Of a stretch of DNA of 64,000 nucleotides, positions 45,645 through 58,915 are shown piece after piece. The DNA comes from Muscardinus avellanarius. Lineage: Eukaryota; Chordata; Mammalia; Rodentia; Gliridae. The first letter of the stretch is position 1. Every line of letters starts with the position of its first letter. The stretch covers positions 68,449,023 through 68,513,022 of the forward strand of contig OY726560.1 of the NCBI GenBank assembly GCA_963383645.1. The letters run 5' to 3'. The position numbers and the translations under genes were made by a program. Below the pieces are notes generated by a model that saw nothing but the letters and a program-made list of their open reading frames with translations, did not search any database and was not told the origin of the DNA.

Positions 45645-46560
45645 TTAATAAAGGAATTTGATATATAGTTCTCAAATATTCTCTACTTTTTTTTATTTTA
45701 TTTGCTTCTAGAAAACTAGGAAACTACTTCAATAATCAACTGCATAAAATATTCTCTTCTGAGCTCTTTTTGTCCAGGACCATTCTTACAAAACTAACAG
45801 AGAAAGAAAGAATATAAGTACTTTACTTATTGAAAGGTGGAGGTAATAATTATTGTTAAAGATTCACAAGGCTTCAATAAATTTGGGTATTTAACAGTAT
45901 CAAACGAAAATAAATTCCCACCAAAGTAAGAAACAAGACACAAAAATTATGCTGTAATTTTTCTTTCTCATTTCGGGTACCAGTAGAACAAAAATATTTA
46001 TTTTGCATTCATTAATATGCTCAGAATTAGCCAAAGGTACAGATGCAAAAAAAATTATAATCATCTCTGATTTCAGAATTCTTGATCTAGTTGAGTTGAA
46101 AAGACAAATGGCCATGAATAAAAATCCGACAAATTGGGTGGCCTTAAAACTGACTGCTCTTTGTCCAAACACTGCCTTCTAGATACCTGGAGAGTTGTGT
46201 TTACTGTGACTTGGCCCCAAATTGATTGTGGAACGTTATCCCTGAGTTGTCTGCCAGCATTTCCCTAGCTGCACCCCACACAGCACTACTTCTGTAAGAG
46301 GCTAATGGGTACTGTGCAAACAAGGGGTGTGTGGGCAAGTCCGGGAAATACAGCCTGAAAAAAGTTAAATTATTTTTTGTTTGTATTAAAAAAAAAAAAA
46401 ACACAAGACTTACTCATATTCCCAACTCTTTTCTCTTTGCTTTCTAAAACCACTCTTTCACATTAAACAGACTCTCTTATGTTTTCAACTCCTGAACAGG
46501 ATGCTCCCTGCTCTTCTTTATTGTACTAAAACTATTTTATCCTCCAGCAATATCACAGTA
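45645..46560. other. Unclassified stretch
   Basis: No supported exon. A poly(A) run lies at about 46388-46401; a minus-strand frame ending near it has no splice support. Confidence 0.4.
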
Positions 46561-46562
46561 CT

Positions 46563-46662
46563 GGGGCTGGGGTTGTAGCTCAGTGGTAGAGCATGTGCTT
46601 AGCATGCACAAGGCCATGGATGGATTCAGTGCACGATACCCAAAACAAACAAACAACAAAAA
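46563..46662 (+). mobile_element. ID SINE, well preserved
   Basis: 'ggggctggggttgtagctca', 'gtggtagagcatgtgcttag' and 'catgcacaaggccatggatg'. The tRNA-like A box (tagctcagtggtagag) is intact; the tail is ACAAACAA. A single-unit ID, unlike the composite SINEs. Confidence 0.9.
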
Positions 46663-46664
46663 AA

Positions 46665-47640
46665 GATTATCACAGTACCCCTTCTGCAAAGGAAGCTACC
46701 TGACCCCTGAATCTCAGATAAGGCAGGATTATAGATACTTAACTTTCTTTTCTCTGCCTATAAAGACCTTGTTTAAAGTTTTCTTTTTCAACCCAAGTAC
46801 CAAAATTATCCTGAGTAGTTTGGACTTTGTGTGTATTTGATAACCTCAAAGCCCATTGCTTCACCTTCCCTGACCCAAGGATAGACAAATCAGAACTGCT
46901 TCATTTCAGAACTCTCTTAAATCCTATATTCTCTGAAAACTAACTTAGCTGCTCTGGGCTTCTCCACATTCTTGCTATCTTACCACTTTCACTTCAACCA
47001 ACTAGAGGCTCCTTGTTCCCCTCTGTTTTTGCCTGGGTATCCAGCTTCTCCTGATTCCCTTTCTCCTCTACTCAACTGGACTTGCTTTCTCAGCTCCCTT
47101 GCATTGAGCCCTTCTGTCATTTCTGCCCACACAGACCCGAAATCTGAATTACTCTACTAATACCTGCATGTGAGCAGCTGAACAATACTGAAGAAAATCA
47201 GGACACTCTAGGATTGGTGACTACAAATAAGTGGTCTCCAACCTGACACTTGGGCTTTTAGATTGTCTTTCTTTCTTCCATTCCTTTCAAGATCTTTTTG
47301 AAAAATACTATCAGTCTTCTATGTCACTCAGAAAAAAATTATGCAATCAGAATTAAATACGTTTTTATTCTCCCTTACATGTTGGCCCCATAATTATCTT
47401 CACACTAACCTATATTCACTTTTCCAATTCAGAGGGTGAGAGATTCTGTCCCTGCATGAGGTTTAGGTTATCAGTTAGGCTAAAATACCACTGTCTCATG
47501 TCCCTCTCCATTCTCAGTCTATTTTACTCATCTCAATTTCACTGCCATTATTTATTCTGTTTATCTTATCATTATCTTATCATTATCTTATCCACAGTAT
47601 GTAAATAAGCTCTTCTCTTTCAACCTTACACACATACATG
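46665..47640. other. Unique, pyrimidine-rich stretch
   Basis: No gene recognised. A short tandem of about 11 bp (atcattatctt) lies at 47564-47592. Confidence 0.4.

Positions 47641-47644
<4 letters not shown>

Positions 47645-47685
<41 letters not shown>
47645..47685 (+). repeat. (CA)n microsatellite
   Basis: About 20 CA units. Confidence 0.95.
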
Positions 47686-47688
<3 letters not shown>

Positions 47689-47879
47689 GTCCCATAATTA
47701 CCTAAAAAAATCTATTTGCTGTCTTTTCTTACACATTCTTCTTTAAACCAAAATCCTAAAATATTCTAAATTTGATACCTTTACATACATGGTTTTCATT
47801 TCCTCCTCAACCTGTTTCAATTTGGATTGTGTCTCATTCACTCTGAAAAATATGGCCTATACCAAGACTACCTGGCCTT

Positions 47880-48095
47880 TTTTTTGTATGTGTGTGTGGT
47901 ACTTGGGATGGAACCCAGGGACGTTCTACTTCCAAGCTACACCCCCAGTCCTATTTTTATTCTTTATTTTGAAACAAGGTCTCACTGAGTTGCAAAGAGC
48001 CTCACTAAGTAGCTGAGGCTGTCTACAAACTGTGATCCTCCTGTTTCAGCTTCCCAAATGCTGGGATTACAAGTGAGCACCACCACACCTGGCCT
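47880..48095 (-). mobile_element. Composite SINE
   Basis: 'gtacttgggatggaacccag', 'agctacacccccagtcctat' and 'cacctggcctgcctggcc', complete in antisense. Confidence 0.9.
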
Positions 48096-48479
48096 GCCTG
48101 GCCTTCTAATTGCCATGGGCAATGGAAACCTTTCAGGATCCATTTTTATTTAACCTTATATAAACACCTACTCATTCTTGAGGTCATTGTTTCTTATTGA
48201 GGTCATTGTTTCTGTGTGCCCTCTTCCTCCTGCATATGTGACTGATTCTATGGATATCTCTTATCAGTCTCCTTTAAGAGCTCTGTCTTCTTTGTGCATT
48301 CTTAGGTATTGTTTTCTCCCAGCTGCATCTACATCCCTTCTTTTATAACTTTTCACTATCTCCCTATATCATCTGATCTACTCTGATAGTTTTAATTACA
48401 TATATTTTTAGGGTTTTCAAGTCTTTGCTTTGAACCATCAGCTCAAGACTCAAATAATCAGATTCCTGCAGGACCTTTT

Positions 48480-48800
48480 ACTTGGATTCACTTTACCTCC
48501 AAAGCAATGTGTCCAAAAGCAAGCTCATCTTCACGATTATCCCATCTGTCTCTGAACATGACACAATTAATCTCATTCTTTCTAATCATACTTCCTAAAG
48601 CAGTTTCTCACATCCATCACTTCTTTATATTATTGCTATAGAATTATGGTTCATCTTGATTTGACTGGATTATCATGTAGTATCCTCACAGATATCCTGA
48701 CTTAGAAACAATTCCCCCCAAACAATTCATTTTCCATATGGCTACCAGAATGTTCAAAACAAAAATAGGACCATATTATTCTCCTGTTTTAAATGTGTTA
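48480..48800 (-). mobile_element. Ancient mammalian repeat, antisense
   Basis: 'gtgtccaaaagcaagctcat' through 'accatattattctcctgttt' is the reverse of the old repeat type seen at 51450-52920. It explains a splice-like gtaaag on the minus strand near 48480. Confidence 0.5.
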
Positions 48801-48804
48801 GTGT

Positions 48805-49698
48805 GAGAGGTCTTCATATGAATATTTTTAGTGGGTCTATGGACAGAGTTAAGGGAATCATAATAATTCACAATAAATTCAATGAAGAGTTTGGATATCT
48901 ATGATCTTTTTTTTTTTTGGAAAGCAAGAGAGGCAGTAATTTTAACCAGTTACTCAAAATAATCTTGACTCAAAAAGACCTAAGAGCTACCATTTTTATT
49001 GGCTTCTCAACCTCTGCAAAATGAGTTATGGTTTCCTTTAGCAAGTTATTTGGGTCCTTCTATTGCATAATACTGATCTGTGTCAGCATATTCATCTTCT
49101 TAAATATTCCTTCATGAAGTTGATGTTCTGTAAACCCCACACTGTTCTCAGTTTTTTTTTTTTTTAAGTTATTTTGTTAGTAAGTCTAAGTCATTATGCT
49201 ATTATCTCTGGCAGCATTTAACATTTCTATGAGGCTTAATTCCAGTTTTTCATTCTAAATCTCCTCTTTGTGAAAGCTTTTCTTCCTTACTATAGTTTTT
49301 CTTCAGTAAATTTTAGTTGCTTATTTAGGTATCTGTGTCTGTCACATATGTCAAATGTCTCAGAGGAAATGAATTTGGTTTTGTCTTTTGTGTCTCTAAA
49401 ATCTAGCCTAGATCGATCCTAGTGCACTGTACACTCCAAAAGAGATTACAGTGGCATTTTCTAGTGATTATTTCAATTTGAAGATAGAGAAAGAATGTGA
49501 CCCAACCTATGTATGGGGAATTTTCTGCATATAATTATAATTTTATTCTCTTGAGAAGTACTAAAAATCATCATTATTTAGGGTGAAGTAGCTCCTGCCC
49601 TGATTTGTCCTAATACAGGGAATGAGCCAGATACTTTAAAAATGACTGTATAATTAGGGGGCAGGAATGAAATATAAAGGGAATTAAAAATACAAGGA
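48805..49698. other. Unique AT-rich stretch
   Basis: Two poly(T) runs (about 48907 and 49150); no gene. Confidence 0.4.
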
Positions 49699-49701
49699 AG
49701 A

Positions 49702-49895
49702 GCCAGGCATGGTGGTGCACGCTTGTAATCCCCGCCCTTGGGAGGCGGAAACAGGAGGATCGCGCAGGTTCGAAGCCTGCCGCGCTGGTTTAAGAGACCC
49801 TGTTTCCAAATAAAAAGTATAAAACAGGTTTGGGAGTGTAGCCCAGAGGTAGAAGGGCTTCTAGGAACCCCCAATACCACCAAAAAAAAAAAAAA
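49702..49895 (+). mobile_element. Composite SINE, 'gcttccagaaacccc' subfamily
   Basis: Head 'gccaggcatggtggtgcacg' and 'ggaggcggaaacaggaggat', with CpGs retained in 'cgcgcaggttcgaagcctgc'. The end is 'gcttctaggaacccccaata' plus poly(A). Confidence 0.95.
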
Positions 49896-50429
49896 ACACA
49901 GAAGAAAAAGCCAACACAATGGTGGGTTATTAAGTCAAACCCTGTATAGATGACTGCTGTTAATCTCACAGAAATTTCCAAGGAGTCTCCTGAAATGTGT
50001 TTACTTGAAGAATGAGAGGACAAAACATTTATCCACAGAATTCTAGTTAAGGGTAATTCTTGGGTATTGAAATTTCTGGACTATGAGTTGCACAATTGGC
50101 TATTCCAGAACAGGAAATAATACCTCACAGGTGAGTTACTGAGATGAGATACTGGAGGTTGCATCTATGCAAAGCTGGTTGGCACAACTTGAAATATGTG
50201 CAAATATAGTTATCAATGAGAAGTAAGCAGAGTGCATTTGAAGTGGGCGCAAATGAAGATGAAATACAATAAATGTGTTTTAGTTTAAAGTGAATGAGAC
50301 AGATTTAATTTGATATTGGCTAGTGAGATCTAGCTAAAGAAATGCAATTACAAATATTTAAAATTATAGTTCAAGTTTTATAAGTCATTAGTTACCTTCC
50401 ACTGACTCAGGATTCAGGTTCTTTTTTTG

Positions 50430-50662
50430 TTGTCGTTTTTTGTTTTGTTTTGTTTTTGGTGGTGGTGGTGGTGGTAGAGATTGACTCAGAGTGTGTCTAC
50501 CTCTGAACTGAACCTTTACTTTTTGTGTTTTATTTTGAAACAGGGTCTTCCTAGGTTGCTGAGAGTCTCACTACATTACTCAGGCTGGCCTTAACTTGTG
50601 GTCCTCCTGTCTTAGCCTCAGAAGTACTGGGATTACAGGTGTGAGCTACCACACTCAACTCA
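50430..50662 (-). mobile_element. Composite SINE with (TGG)n
   Basis: A TGG repeat of about 20 bp near 50456-50475, then 'gttgctgagagtctcactac' and 'actgggattacaggtgtgag'. Confidence 0.85.
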
Positions 50663-50689
50663 CTGGCTCAATCTTAATAGTAAATAAGC

Positions 50690-50800
50690 CAATGAAAGAC
50701 TGTATTCACAGGGATTATTATGCTTGCCAGAGAGCCTATCATAGTACCTGGCACATGTGTATGACCCATGTACATCTGTTAAGTAAATGTTGCTGAAAAG
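50690..50800 (+). mobile_element. L2 3' end remnant
   Basis: 'catagtacctggcacatgtg' then 'gttaagtaaatgttgctgaa' matches the L2 terminus pattern. Confidence 0.5.
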
Positions 50801-50859
50801 ATCCTGTGTTTTACAAAATAGAATTAAAGAATATGGATGAGTCAAGAGCAAAGACATGA

Positions 50860-51450
50860 GAGCTCATTCAGGGAATGAACAGCCAGAGTAATGGTAAAAA
50901 ATGTAGATGTCTTAAAATCCACTTGATCCCATTTTTTCACTTTGCAAAAAAAAAGTATGGAAACTGGAAACAGAGTCAATTATCAAACAAGTATCAGACC
51001 AAAAGTATTAATAAAAATGTACTATAAGAACCATATCATATTTAATGGGGAAGTTTGAATAGTGTAAGCAGTGGGAGAATAAGGAGAGTAATTTGTGTCA
51101 TTTTGTTTTTCTGCCTAAGAATATCCAAAATATTTAATAAGGGGATGCATTTTTCTTTTTAAAATAACCTATGGCATTGAGAGCCAATTCATTTGGACAA
51201 TATCAAGAGCAATAGAAGGAGCAAATAAATTTTAAATTTTCTTCCATGGGTTTAGAAGACATTCAGATGTTCATTTCATAAGCAGTCATCTTTCAGTATA
51301 TTATCATGCTATATATTATATATTTTTCATCTTGCCTGAATACTTTCTGGAAAAAAGCAGCATGTAACTAAAGAGTAAATATCAAATGGTTCTAGTTTAA
51401 TAATTAAGTGCTAAACTGACAGTTCTAACTTATAGGGAACCTCAGAAGAG
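50860..51450. other. Unique AT-rich stretch
   Basis: No gene seen. Confidence 0.4.
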
Positions 51451-51454
51451 GTGA

Positions 51455-52925
51455 CAAACTAAAGAGGCATTTTAAAAAATAGAGAAGCTTCTAAGGAGTA
51501 GGTAATAGTTGAAGAAGACTTCAAAATAATCCCAAGATTTGATTAGATGAAGAAGAGAATGGGCATTCCAGGGAAATAACAAAAAGAGTAGACTGGCTCA
51601 GATTGAACAAAGAAGGCTCCCTGGAGGAAAAGGTCATAAAAAAAGAAAAGAAGAGAGAATGAACACAAAGCACAATAAAAGCTGAATAACCTCAGTGAAA
51701 GATGTGTGTTGAGAGAAAGAAAGAACATGTCTAGGTTGATGCGATGAGGCCAGATGGGGTCTTGTAAACCAAGGAAAAGAAATTAGACTTAATACAGAAG
51801 GAAGCTTTAAAGGCTTTTGATTATATGCCTAATATGCTAAAAAGCTGTGAAAAATAATATTCATCTTTAAACTGATAAAAATCTACAAAGACCATTTGGA
51901 AATCTCTGATGAAAATCTAGAAATATAAGGACACAGCATAGAAGTGGAGCAGATCCTTAGTCTATGATGGCTGCAGGCTGTTCTTGGAGCAGGGACAGAA
52001 CAGTGAAAAAGCTGACCAAATTCCTACCCTCATTGAGCTTATACAGTACCAACTGGAGATGATCAATAAATGTGTAAAATAAATCGAATCAGATATTAAT
52101 TAAAAACTTGGTCAATATTAAAGGAAGGAACAGTGAATCAGGAAAGGTATATAGGAAGGGTGTGAGGAGGGGAGTACACACCTCCACAGAGTGTGTTTGG
52201 GGAAGTCCTCCCTTAAAAGTAGTGTTTGAGCCAAATCTTGAAGTGAGAGAGTGAGTGCTGTAGACTCCCAGGACAGGATTACAGGAAAAGAGCAAATAAA
52301 AATATCTGGATGCAGTGATGCACTGGCTGGAGTGGAGTGAATGAAGCTTTGTCGTCAAAGAGATAGCTGAGGCTAGATCAAGCAGAGTGTGTTGTAACAT
52401 CATCTAGATATGTGATGAGGAAATGACCTCATGTCTTCCCTGAAGACAATGGAAAGTCCCTGAAGAGCTTTGATACAGAGGAGTGATGTGATCAGACTTT
52501 GCTTTAACAAAGATCACTACTTTTTGTCTTGAAGATAGACTGTGCACAAAAGGTGTGAGCTATATAAGGAGGTTATGTCAGCAATCTTAGTAAAAGACTT
52601 GTGTGCCTTGCACAGGGTTGCAGTGATGCAGGTGGCAAGAAATGGACTGATTCTGGATAAATACTGGAGCTGTAGTAAATAGGATATCTGAAAATTAGGA
52701 TATGAGAAAAAGGAGAAAAATAGTAATCGAGGTTTTTTGGTCTGAGTAACTGAACTGACTATGTTGCCATTTGCTGAAAGAAGGAAAACTGAGATTAAAT
52801 TTAGTGGGGATTAAGTGGTGTTTAGCTTGAGACATAACATGTTTAAAATGCACCTTGGACATGGAGGTTAAGATGTAGAGAAGCAATTGGATATCCACAT
52901 GGAGATGCTGAGATTTAATTCTCTG
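51455..52925 (+). mobile_element. Ancient mammalian repeat, two partial copies
   Basis: Words such as 'gggcattccagggaaataac', 'ggggtcttgtaaaccaagga', 'gctggagtggagtgaatgaa', 'gagtgatgtgatcagacttt' and 'ttggacatggaggttaagat' occur in the order of a well-known old mammalian interspersed repeat. The module order restarts near 51960, so two copies lie in tandem. I did not assign the family. Confidence 0.55.
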
Positions 52926-55035
52926 GGTTTCAAAATCTCTACAAAGAACATTAGACTATGACATACTTCTATTTAAAACTGCTATTTTGAATATTATGAT
53001 TTTGTTTAATTATAAAATTAACTATATATCCTGTGAATGTCAATTAAGGCGGGAAAATCACATTAAACAGTTTTGGTTTTAAGAAAGTTTGAGCCATTTT
53101 CTTTAAAGGGTTAGGAAATTAATCTACCTTTCACCACTAAAATCTGCCTTTAATTCACAAAGCTTCTTTCTTTCATGACAACACTCAATGAATTACTTCT
53201 AAGTTTCTTTCTAAATGTTAATTTTCTATCTTTACAATTCCAGGATATTTCTCTATGTTCATTTTGAAGGACAGAATTCTAAGAAAATTTGTTATTCATT
53301 CTGTTTTGAAGTCCTAAAAAACCAAATAGGTATCAACATAAATTTTTTTTGAGAATCTTTGAAGGCAAAGCTCTACCTCAAATCCTCAGTCTGCAATCTG
53401 GCATTAAATCTATGTGTGTTTGCATAATCTCCCCAATGATTATGAAAGAGAACATTTAGAGACCAGGACCAATGTTCTTCATACCAGCAGGGCCTTAAAT
53501 ATGAACTTATATTTGTGTCTCCCAGAATCACTATGTAAATTGTTTGTCTATCTGAATTCCTTCAGCATTTTAATGGTTCCCTTTCTAACCTAGAAAAAAG
53601 TCACTGTTGCTCTATAATATTTATTTCCCTTCTCCCCAAATCTTAGTTCTTTAAAGAAATAAGCTGAGAATGTTCTTCTTCCACTCTTTTCCAAACCTAC
53701 TTACTCCCTCTCACCATTCTCTTTTATCCTTGACCATTGTAGTTGGACCGTTTGGTAGAGAGTATGCTTACTCTGACTCTGACCTTTTGGCACTGTCTCT
53801 CAGATCTGCTTGGCAGAATTTCTTGTATCACAAATACAGCTTCAACTGCAGGATCTCGTTTTTCAAGAGAAAATTCTCATCAGTGCCTAGATATTTTGGT
53901 ATATTCCTTGGTATTATGTGAATGTATTATTACCAGTCTTACTACCTCATTTAGGGAAGGAGCAAGAGAAAGCAGAGTAGGAGTTGGAGGGAAATACACA
54001 AAGAGCTGTATGCATGGATGTGATAACACATGGAACCTCACTGTGGATATAATTGCAATGTACCAATAAATCATGAAATAAGTTCCTTCTGAAGTTCATT
54101 GGTAGGCACTCCTGCTACTGCTCCATTCTTGGTATTAATGTTGTGGGAAGATAATGGTGCGTCCAGATAAAACACTTTTTCTTGGAATCAGAATGGAGTG
54201 AAATTATATCCTCACTTATCCCAGAACCCTTTTTAAATTCTGCTTATTAAATTCACTCCCCCATTCATAAGAACCTCTGAACATTAATGTCTAGCACATA
54301 GTGATTGATGGTGACATCGAGATAAAAACCATGCACTCTCCTGTTAGATTTTCCTTTTAACTTCCTTTCTCCTGAAAATGAGATATGTGCCTTCAAACTA
54401 TTTATTACTCTCTAACAAAATTTATAGCTCTCTCATAGATGCAGCATGCCATACATGTAGCTAACATACTGACTGCTTATCTGGTCTGCTAATTATTTTC
54501 CTGGCAGACACTTAAGAACTTAAAAATCAAATCTAAGAAAAATAATGGAGAATAGATGTTTTGTCATATGTCTCTTCTGCTTTACCTCAACTTAAATGTA
54601 AAAATATCAATAAGAAGTAAGGTAAGAAGATGCGATGTGGAGCAGGATTGATTCTTAGCATGCCTGGGAACTACTGAAACAGATTTCCAACCAAATGTGG
54701 CCAAATCATGGGCCACTGACTCCCATATCTTGGGTCTAAGCACCTGGGGTCATTTCAACCTCCCCAAATCTAAGACAGCTGTGAGAAGGGATTATGTTCA
54801 AATTGCCAGACTATACTGGAGTTAAGAAAATCCCAGAAGAGAGCAGATAAACACAGATCTCTGAGATAAAGACAGCTTCAGATAATGAAATCATCCTTTG
54901 TACTTCAGGATAATCAATCATGCCCATTGTTAACCAGATTTCATGTCCATTAAAGGATCTATTAAACTGTGGACATGTTTTTGACCTTCCATTATTCCTA
55001 CAATAGAAGTAGAGAATTGGGAGTCCTTATTTGAC
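52926..55035. other. Unique stretch, possible L1-like tail near 53950-54070
   Basis: The 108-codon plus frame at 53743-54069 ends in an L1-like 3' tail ('gtaccaataaatcatg') and has no similarity or splice support, so no gene is called. Confidence 0.4.
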
Positions 55036-55039
55036 ACTG

Positions 55040-55215
55040 TGGACCAATGATTTTCAAATTCTGGTAAGCTTTGGAGTCTCCTGGAGAACATCTGAAAACA
55101 GATTGCTGGGCTCCACCCACAGAATTTCTGATTCAGAAGGTGTAGGAAGAACCTGAAAATTTGTGTTTCTAACAAGTTTCCAGGTGATGTTGATACTCTG
55201 GTGGGGATCACCCTC
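55040..55215 (+). mobile_element. MER5-like (hAT-Charlie) DNA transposon remnant
   Basis: 'ccaatgattttcaaattctg', 'gctgggctccacccacagaa', 'tttctgattcagaaggtgta' and 'tttccaggtgatgttgatac' follow MER5A in order. Confidence 0.75.
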
Positions 55216-55219
55216 TGTA

Positions 55220-55909
55220 TTGTCATCTCCTTATAGCATGGAAATAAATGAAGCTTTCCATCTATTCTTGCTTTATCATTGCACCAAGAGCCCAATGCCA
55301 AAAGCAGAGAAGAATCTACCAGGGGATGTAGGTATTTTTCTTTCTCTACCTTGCTAGATATTAATTTTTAGCTCAGCATTAAATTTGATTCCCTAATGTT
55401 AATGATTTCTTCTCAGAGTCTTATTCCAGTTAAGCTCAAGATTCTGCATACTTAGCCTAACTTTGAGAAGTGCTTGGTCAGCAGGAACAAGTTTAGCAGC
55501 TGTGAGGAGTCTTTGTAAAGTGCTGATTTCTAGCAGGTTGAAAAATGGGATTTTGTGTGTAGCCAAAACACTCCTTTGAACACTTGCCAGAACGTTCTTT
55601 CTTTCCTTATCCCATTCCTTCCTTTAATCAGAGACCCCTTATTCTTGTTTATGAAATGAAGGGCTGTCTCACATATGTACAAGATGCAAGACCACCCCTC
55701 TTTTATATATCCTCTAAGAGCATCTGTTAGATAGATGACTTCTTTTGTATTTAGCCTGCCCCCCCCCTTCTCTCTCTTTCATTAAAATAAAAAAAGCAAA
55801 CTCAATACTTTCAGGTCTTTCTATGTCACAGCATTGGAAGTGACAATAAGTCATGTTTCCTTGGTAAGACAGTTTTCTTTTTCATTTTTTGTATTTCATG
55901 GTAGTTAGG
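55220..55909. other. Unique stretch
   Basis: No gene seen; a C-tract (about 55758-55767) precedes a pyrimidine run. Confidence 0.4.
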
Positions 55910-55922
55910 AAAATTAAAAATA

Positions 55923-58902
55923 GGACTTCCGGGAAGATGGCAATGCAGAAAAGTGGGCTTACAAGCCCTGCTAACAACCAATCTCTATTACCACAAAATC
56001 AGCGCCTTTCATAGCCAGAAAACACCATCAGCAGAGAAACAAAAAATGTAATTACAAGGGACAGAGAAAAAGAGGGCTAGAAAAACGAGACACCAGAACG
56101 AAACCTGACCAGAATGCTGTGGCTGAAGCCATGGCGTGGAGCGGTGTGGGCGCATTCTTCCCTTGCAGCACCAGGCCCCAGAGAGGAGGGGAACTCAGAA
56201 CGGAGCTCAGAGCCACAGAGGAGATACGATGGCCTCACACCCAAGGACGCGGCAGCAGTGCCTTACTGCCGGCGGCTGTGGTGAGTTCACAAGAAGGCAA
56301 GAGACCAACGCACTCAACAGCCTACCAGGCTCCAGAGAGGAACGGCGGACAGCGAGCCGAGGTGAGCTGCTACAGAACAGCCAGGGGGAATTTGGCAGAT
56401 TTTTCAGCGCAGGGAGCATCTAAAGCTCCCAGTGGCTGGGCTCAGCACACCCTGGAGGGACTAAGAGCAGAGATCAAAACCAGAGAAGAAATACTGCAGC
56501 CTCACTGCCGAGGGCATGGCAGCGGCGCCATATTGCCACCAGCGGCAGCAGCAGCGAATTCAACGAGTCCAGTATAGCTCCATTAGTGTACTCAACAACA
56601 GTGAGACAAATTGCGGCCCCTAGAGGAGAAATCCCAGTACTGCACTCCCAGGGACTTGACCCAGTGGGGGAGTGGTGGTGGCAGAGATATCACACCATAG
56701 GAGAACGCCCAACCTGGCACCCCCCCCATGGTCTAAAGCAGCCTCGATTGACTCCCTGGGTTTGAAACTCTGCGAAACAACCCAATAAAGGAGTAGTGGG
56801 GACTGAGATACCACAGACTCAAGATCCAGAGCACCTTAAGTGAAGTCGTAGTGACCCAAGGGAAGAACCCAGAGAAGGCACAAACTTCCTAAATCATGGG
56901 AAAGAGAAATAACAATGGAGCAATGAATGCCCACAACCCCACAACATCAGAACCTGATAAAACAGAAATTCAGAGATTTCTAGAAGATCAAATCAGGAAA
57001 ATAACTGTAGAAATAATAGAGGTGTTTCGAAAAGAATTCAGAGAGAGCCAAAAAGAGATAAAGGATGCAATTAATGAAGTAAAGGCCTCAAAGTACAAAC
57101 AACCTATGAGACCACATGGAGAATAGAATCTCACTCTTAGAAGATGAGCACTCCAAAAATGAACGCATAGTTTCTAATTTAGAAAAAAAAAAATCCGACA
57201 GCAGGAATCAGACATTGAAGAAATATGGGCCCATTTTAAGAGAGCCAACCTAAGAATAATCAGAATAGAGGAGGGAAAAGAAGGTGAAACCAAAGGGATC
57301 AACAATCTCTTCAAGGAAGTAATAGCAGAAAATTTTCCAGACATAGAGCAAGAGGTTGATACACAGGTCCAGGAAACTTATAGAACTCCCTTTAGACAGG
57401 ATCGGAGAAGAGGATCCCCACACCACATAATTGTCAAAATGACTGATGTGGAAGCCAAGCAGAGAATCTTAAAGGCAACAAAAACAAAGGGCCAAGTGAC
57501 ATTCAGAGGCAAACCGATTAGAATCACTCCAGACTTCCCAAACCAAGTCATGAGAGCCAGAAGGCCTTGGAGTAACATATTCCAAACTCTGAAAGAAAAC
57601 AACATCCAGCCAAAATTTTCCTACCCAGCAAAACTTTCTATCAAATTAGATGGGGAAATAAGAAGCTTGCATGACAAACAGAAAATGAAGGAATTTATGT
57701 CTTCAAAACCAGCACTAAAGAAAATACTCAAAGAGATTAACTACAAAGAAGAAATAGGTAACACACACCAGAACCAGAGAAACAAGATTTTCCATCCAAC
57801 AGACAACTAAGATTGGTTATCTTTGGAGATTCATTATTTAAGTTAGTCTTTTACATATCTCTAAATTGTATTGTTTGCTTTTATTGTTGTTAATTTTTAG
57901 GATTTCTAGTTGGAATATTAATATACCTTCAGATATAGCATTTGGAAATATTTTATCCCATTCTATCAGTAACTTTTAACTGTGTTCACATTGTCTTTGG
58001 ATATACAATTTTATTTTTTATTTTTAGGGAGTTTGTTTACCCTTCTGTTGCCTGTGCCATTGAAATCATATCCAAGAAATCACTGCCAACTTCAATGTTG
58101 TGAGGTTTTATGACCCAGATTTTCTTCTAAAAGTTTATAGTATTAAGATTTATATTTAGGTCTTTTATCTATTTTGAGTTAATATTTTTACGTGGTGTTA
58201 GGTAAGGGTCTAATTTTATTCTTTTTCGTGTAATTATTATTTTTCAACAATATTTAGTTAAAAGATTATTATTTCCACCACCAAATGTTCGTGGAAACCT
58301 TGTCAAAAATAACTTGACAATATATGGAAGAATTTATCTCTAGGCTTTTATTTAACTCCAATGGTTTATATATCTGCCTTTATAACAGTATTACACTGTT
58401 TCAATTATTGTAGCTTTATATGGTTTGAAATCAGAAAATATACATCTTCTAGCTTCGTTCTTTTTCAAGATCATTTTGGGTATCTAGAGTCCATATTCCA
58501 TATTAGGATAGATTTTTTTTGAAAAATAAATAAATAAATGTATGATGGTTTCACCTAAAAAAAGATAAAAAGAAAAAATATTCTCTGGTAAGAAAGAAAG
58601 CAAAAATAAATATTGAAATGTTATCTTTAAGTCATCAAAAGCTTGGTATCAGACAAATGAAACTGTTATGTGAGATTATCATTTTTAATTTTGGATAAAT
58701 TGCTATAATACTAGATGTCAACCAGTAAGCCAAGCATGGGAAGGAGGGATGGGGAAGGAACGGGGTGGGGATCGGTTAGGGGCTAACTGGGAGATGTGTG
58801 CATGTATGTCTACAAATTTTTTTTTCCCATTATGATGTATGAATACAGTGCACCAATAAAAAAAATTATTCACTGTAAAAAGTAAATAAAAAATAAACTT
58901 AA
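55923..58902 (+). mobile_element. Composite half-L1 (HAL1-like) element, copy 2
   Basis: Same order as the element at 4971. The L1-type 5' UTR starts 'gacttccgggaagatggcaa' and has about 130 bp more 5' sequence than copy 1 (near 56050-56215). A broken ORF1 spans 56896-57810, followed by unrecognised AT-rich sequence, inverted ORF2 module (about 58030-58515), second unrecognised segment and L1-type 3' end to about 58860. Possible AT-rich 13-bp duplication aaaattaaaaata at 55910-55922 and 58903-58915. This copy has more lesions than copy 1. Confidence 0.85.
56896..57810 (+). pseudogene. Broken L1 ORF1 in composite element copy 2
   Basis: Starts at the same ATG as the intact copy (MGKRNN). The first frame stops at 57124-57126 after a deletion of about five bases near 57092-57097. 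A second length change falls in an A run near 57181-57193. The C-terminal part from about 57439 (TDVEAKQRILKATK, YPAKLSIKLDGEI) is again open in one frame to 57810. It lacks the stop used by copy 1 and reads on for a few residues. No functional product is expected. Confidence 0.85.
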
Positions 58903-58915
58903 AAAATTAAAAATA

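Noticed and set aside
48480..48545. Open segment before a gtaaagtg donor on the minus strand
   Set aside because: Part of an ancient repeat seen in the opposite orientation at 51455-52925.
53743..54069. 108-codon open frame on the plus strand
   Set aside because: Ends in an L1-like tail, overlaps other frames, and has no splice or similarity support.
56119..56577. 152-codon open frame upstream of the broken ORF1
   Set aside because: Lies in the GC-richer 5' UTR of the composite element; stop-poor by composition.
58866..58880. 'attattcact' after copy 2, resembling the target duplication of copy 1
   Set aside because: No matching sequence stands before copy 2; the resemblance is taken as chance in AT-rich DNA.
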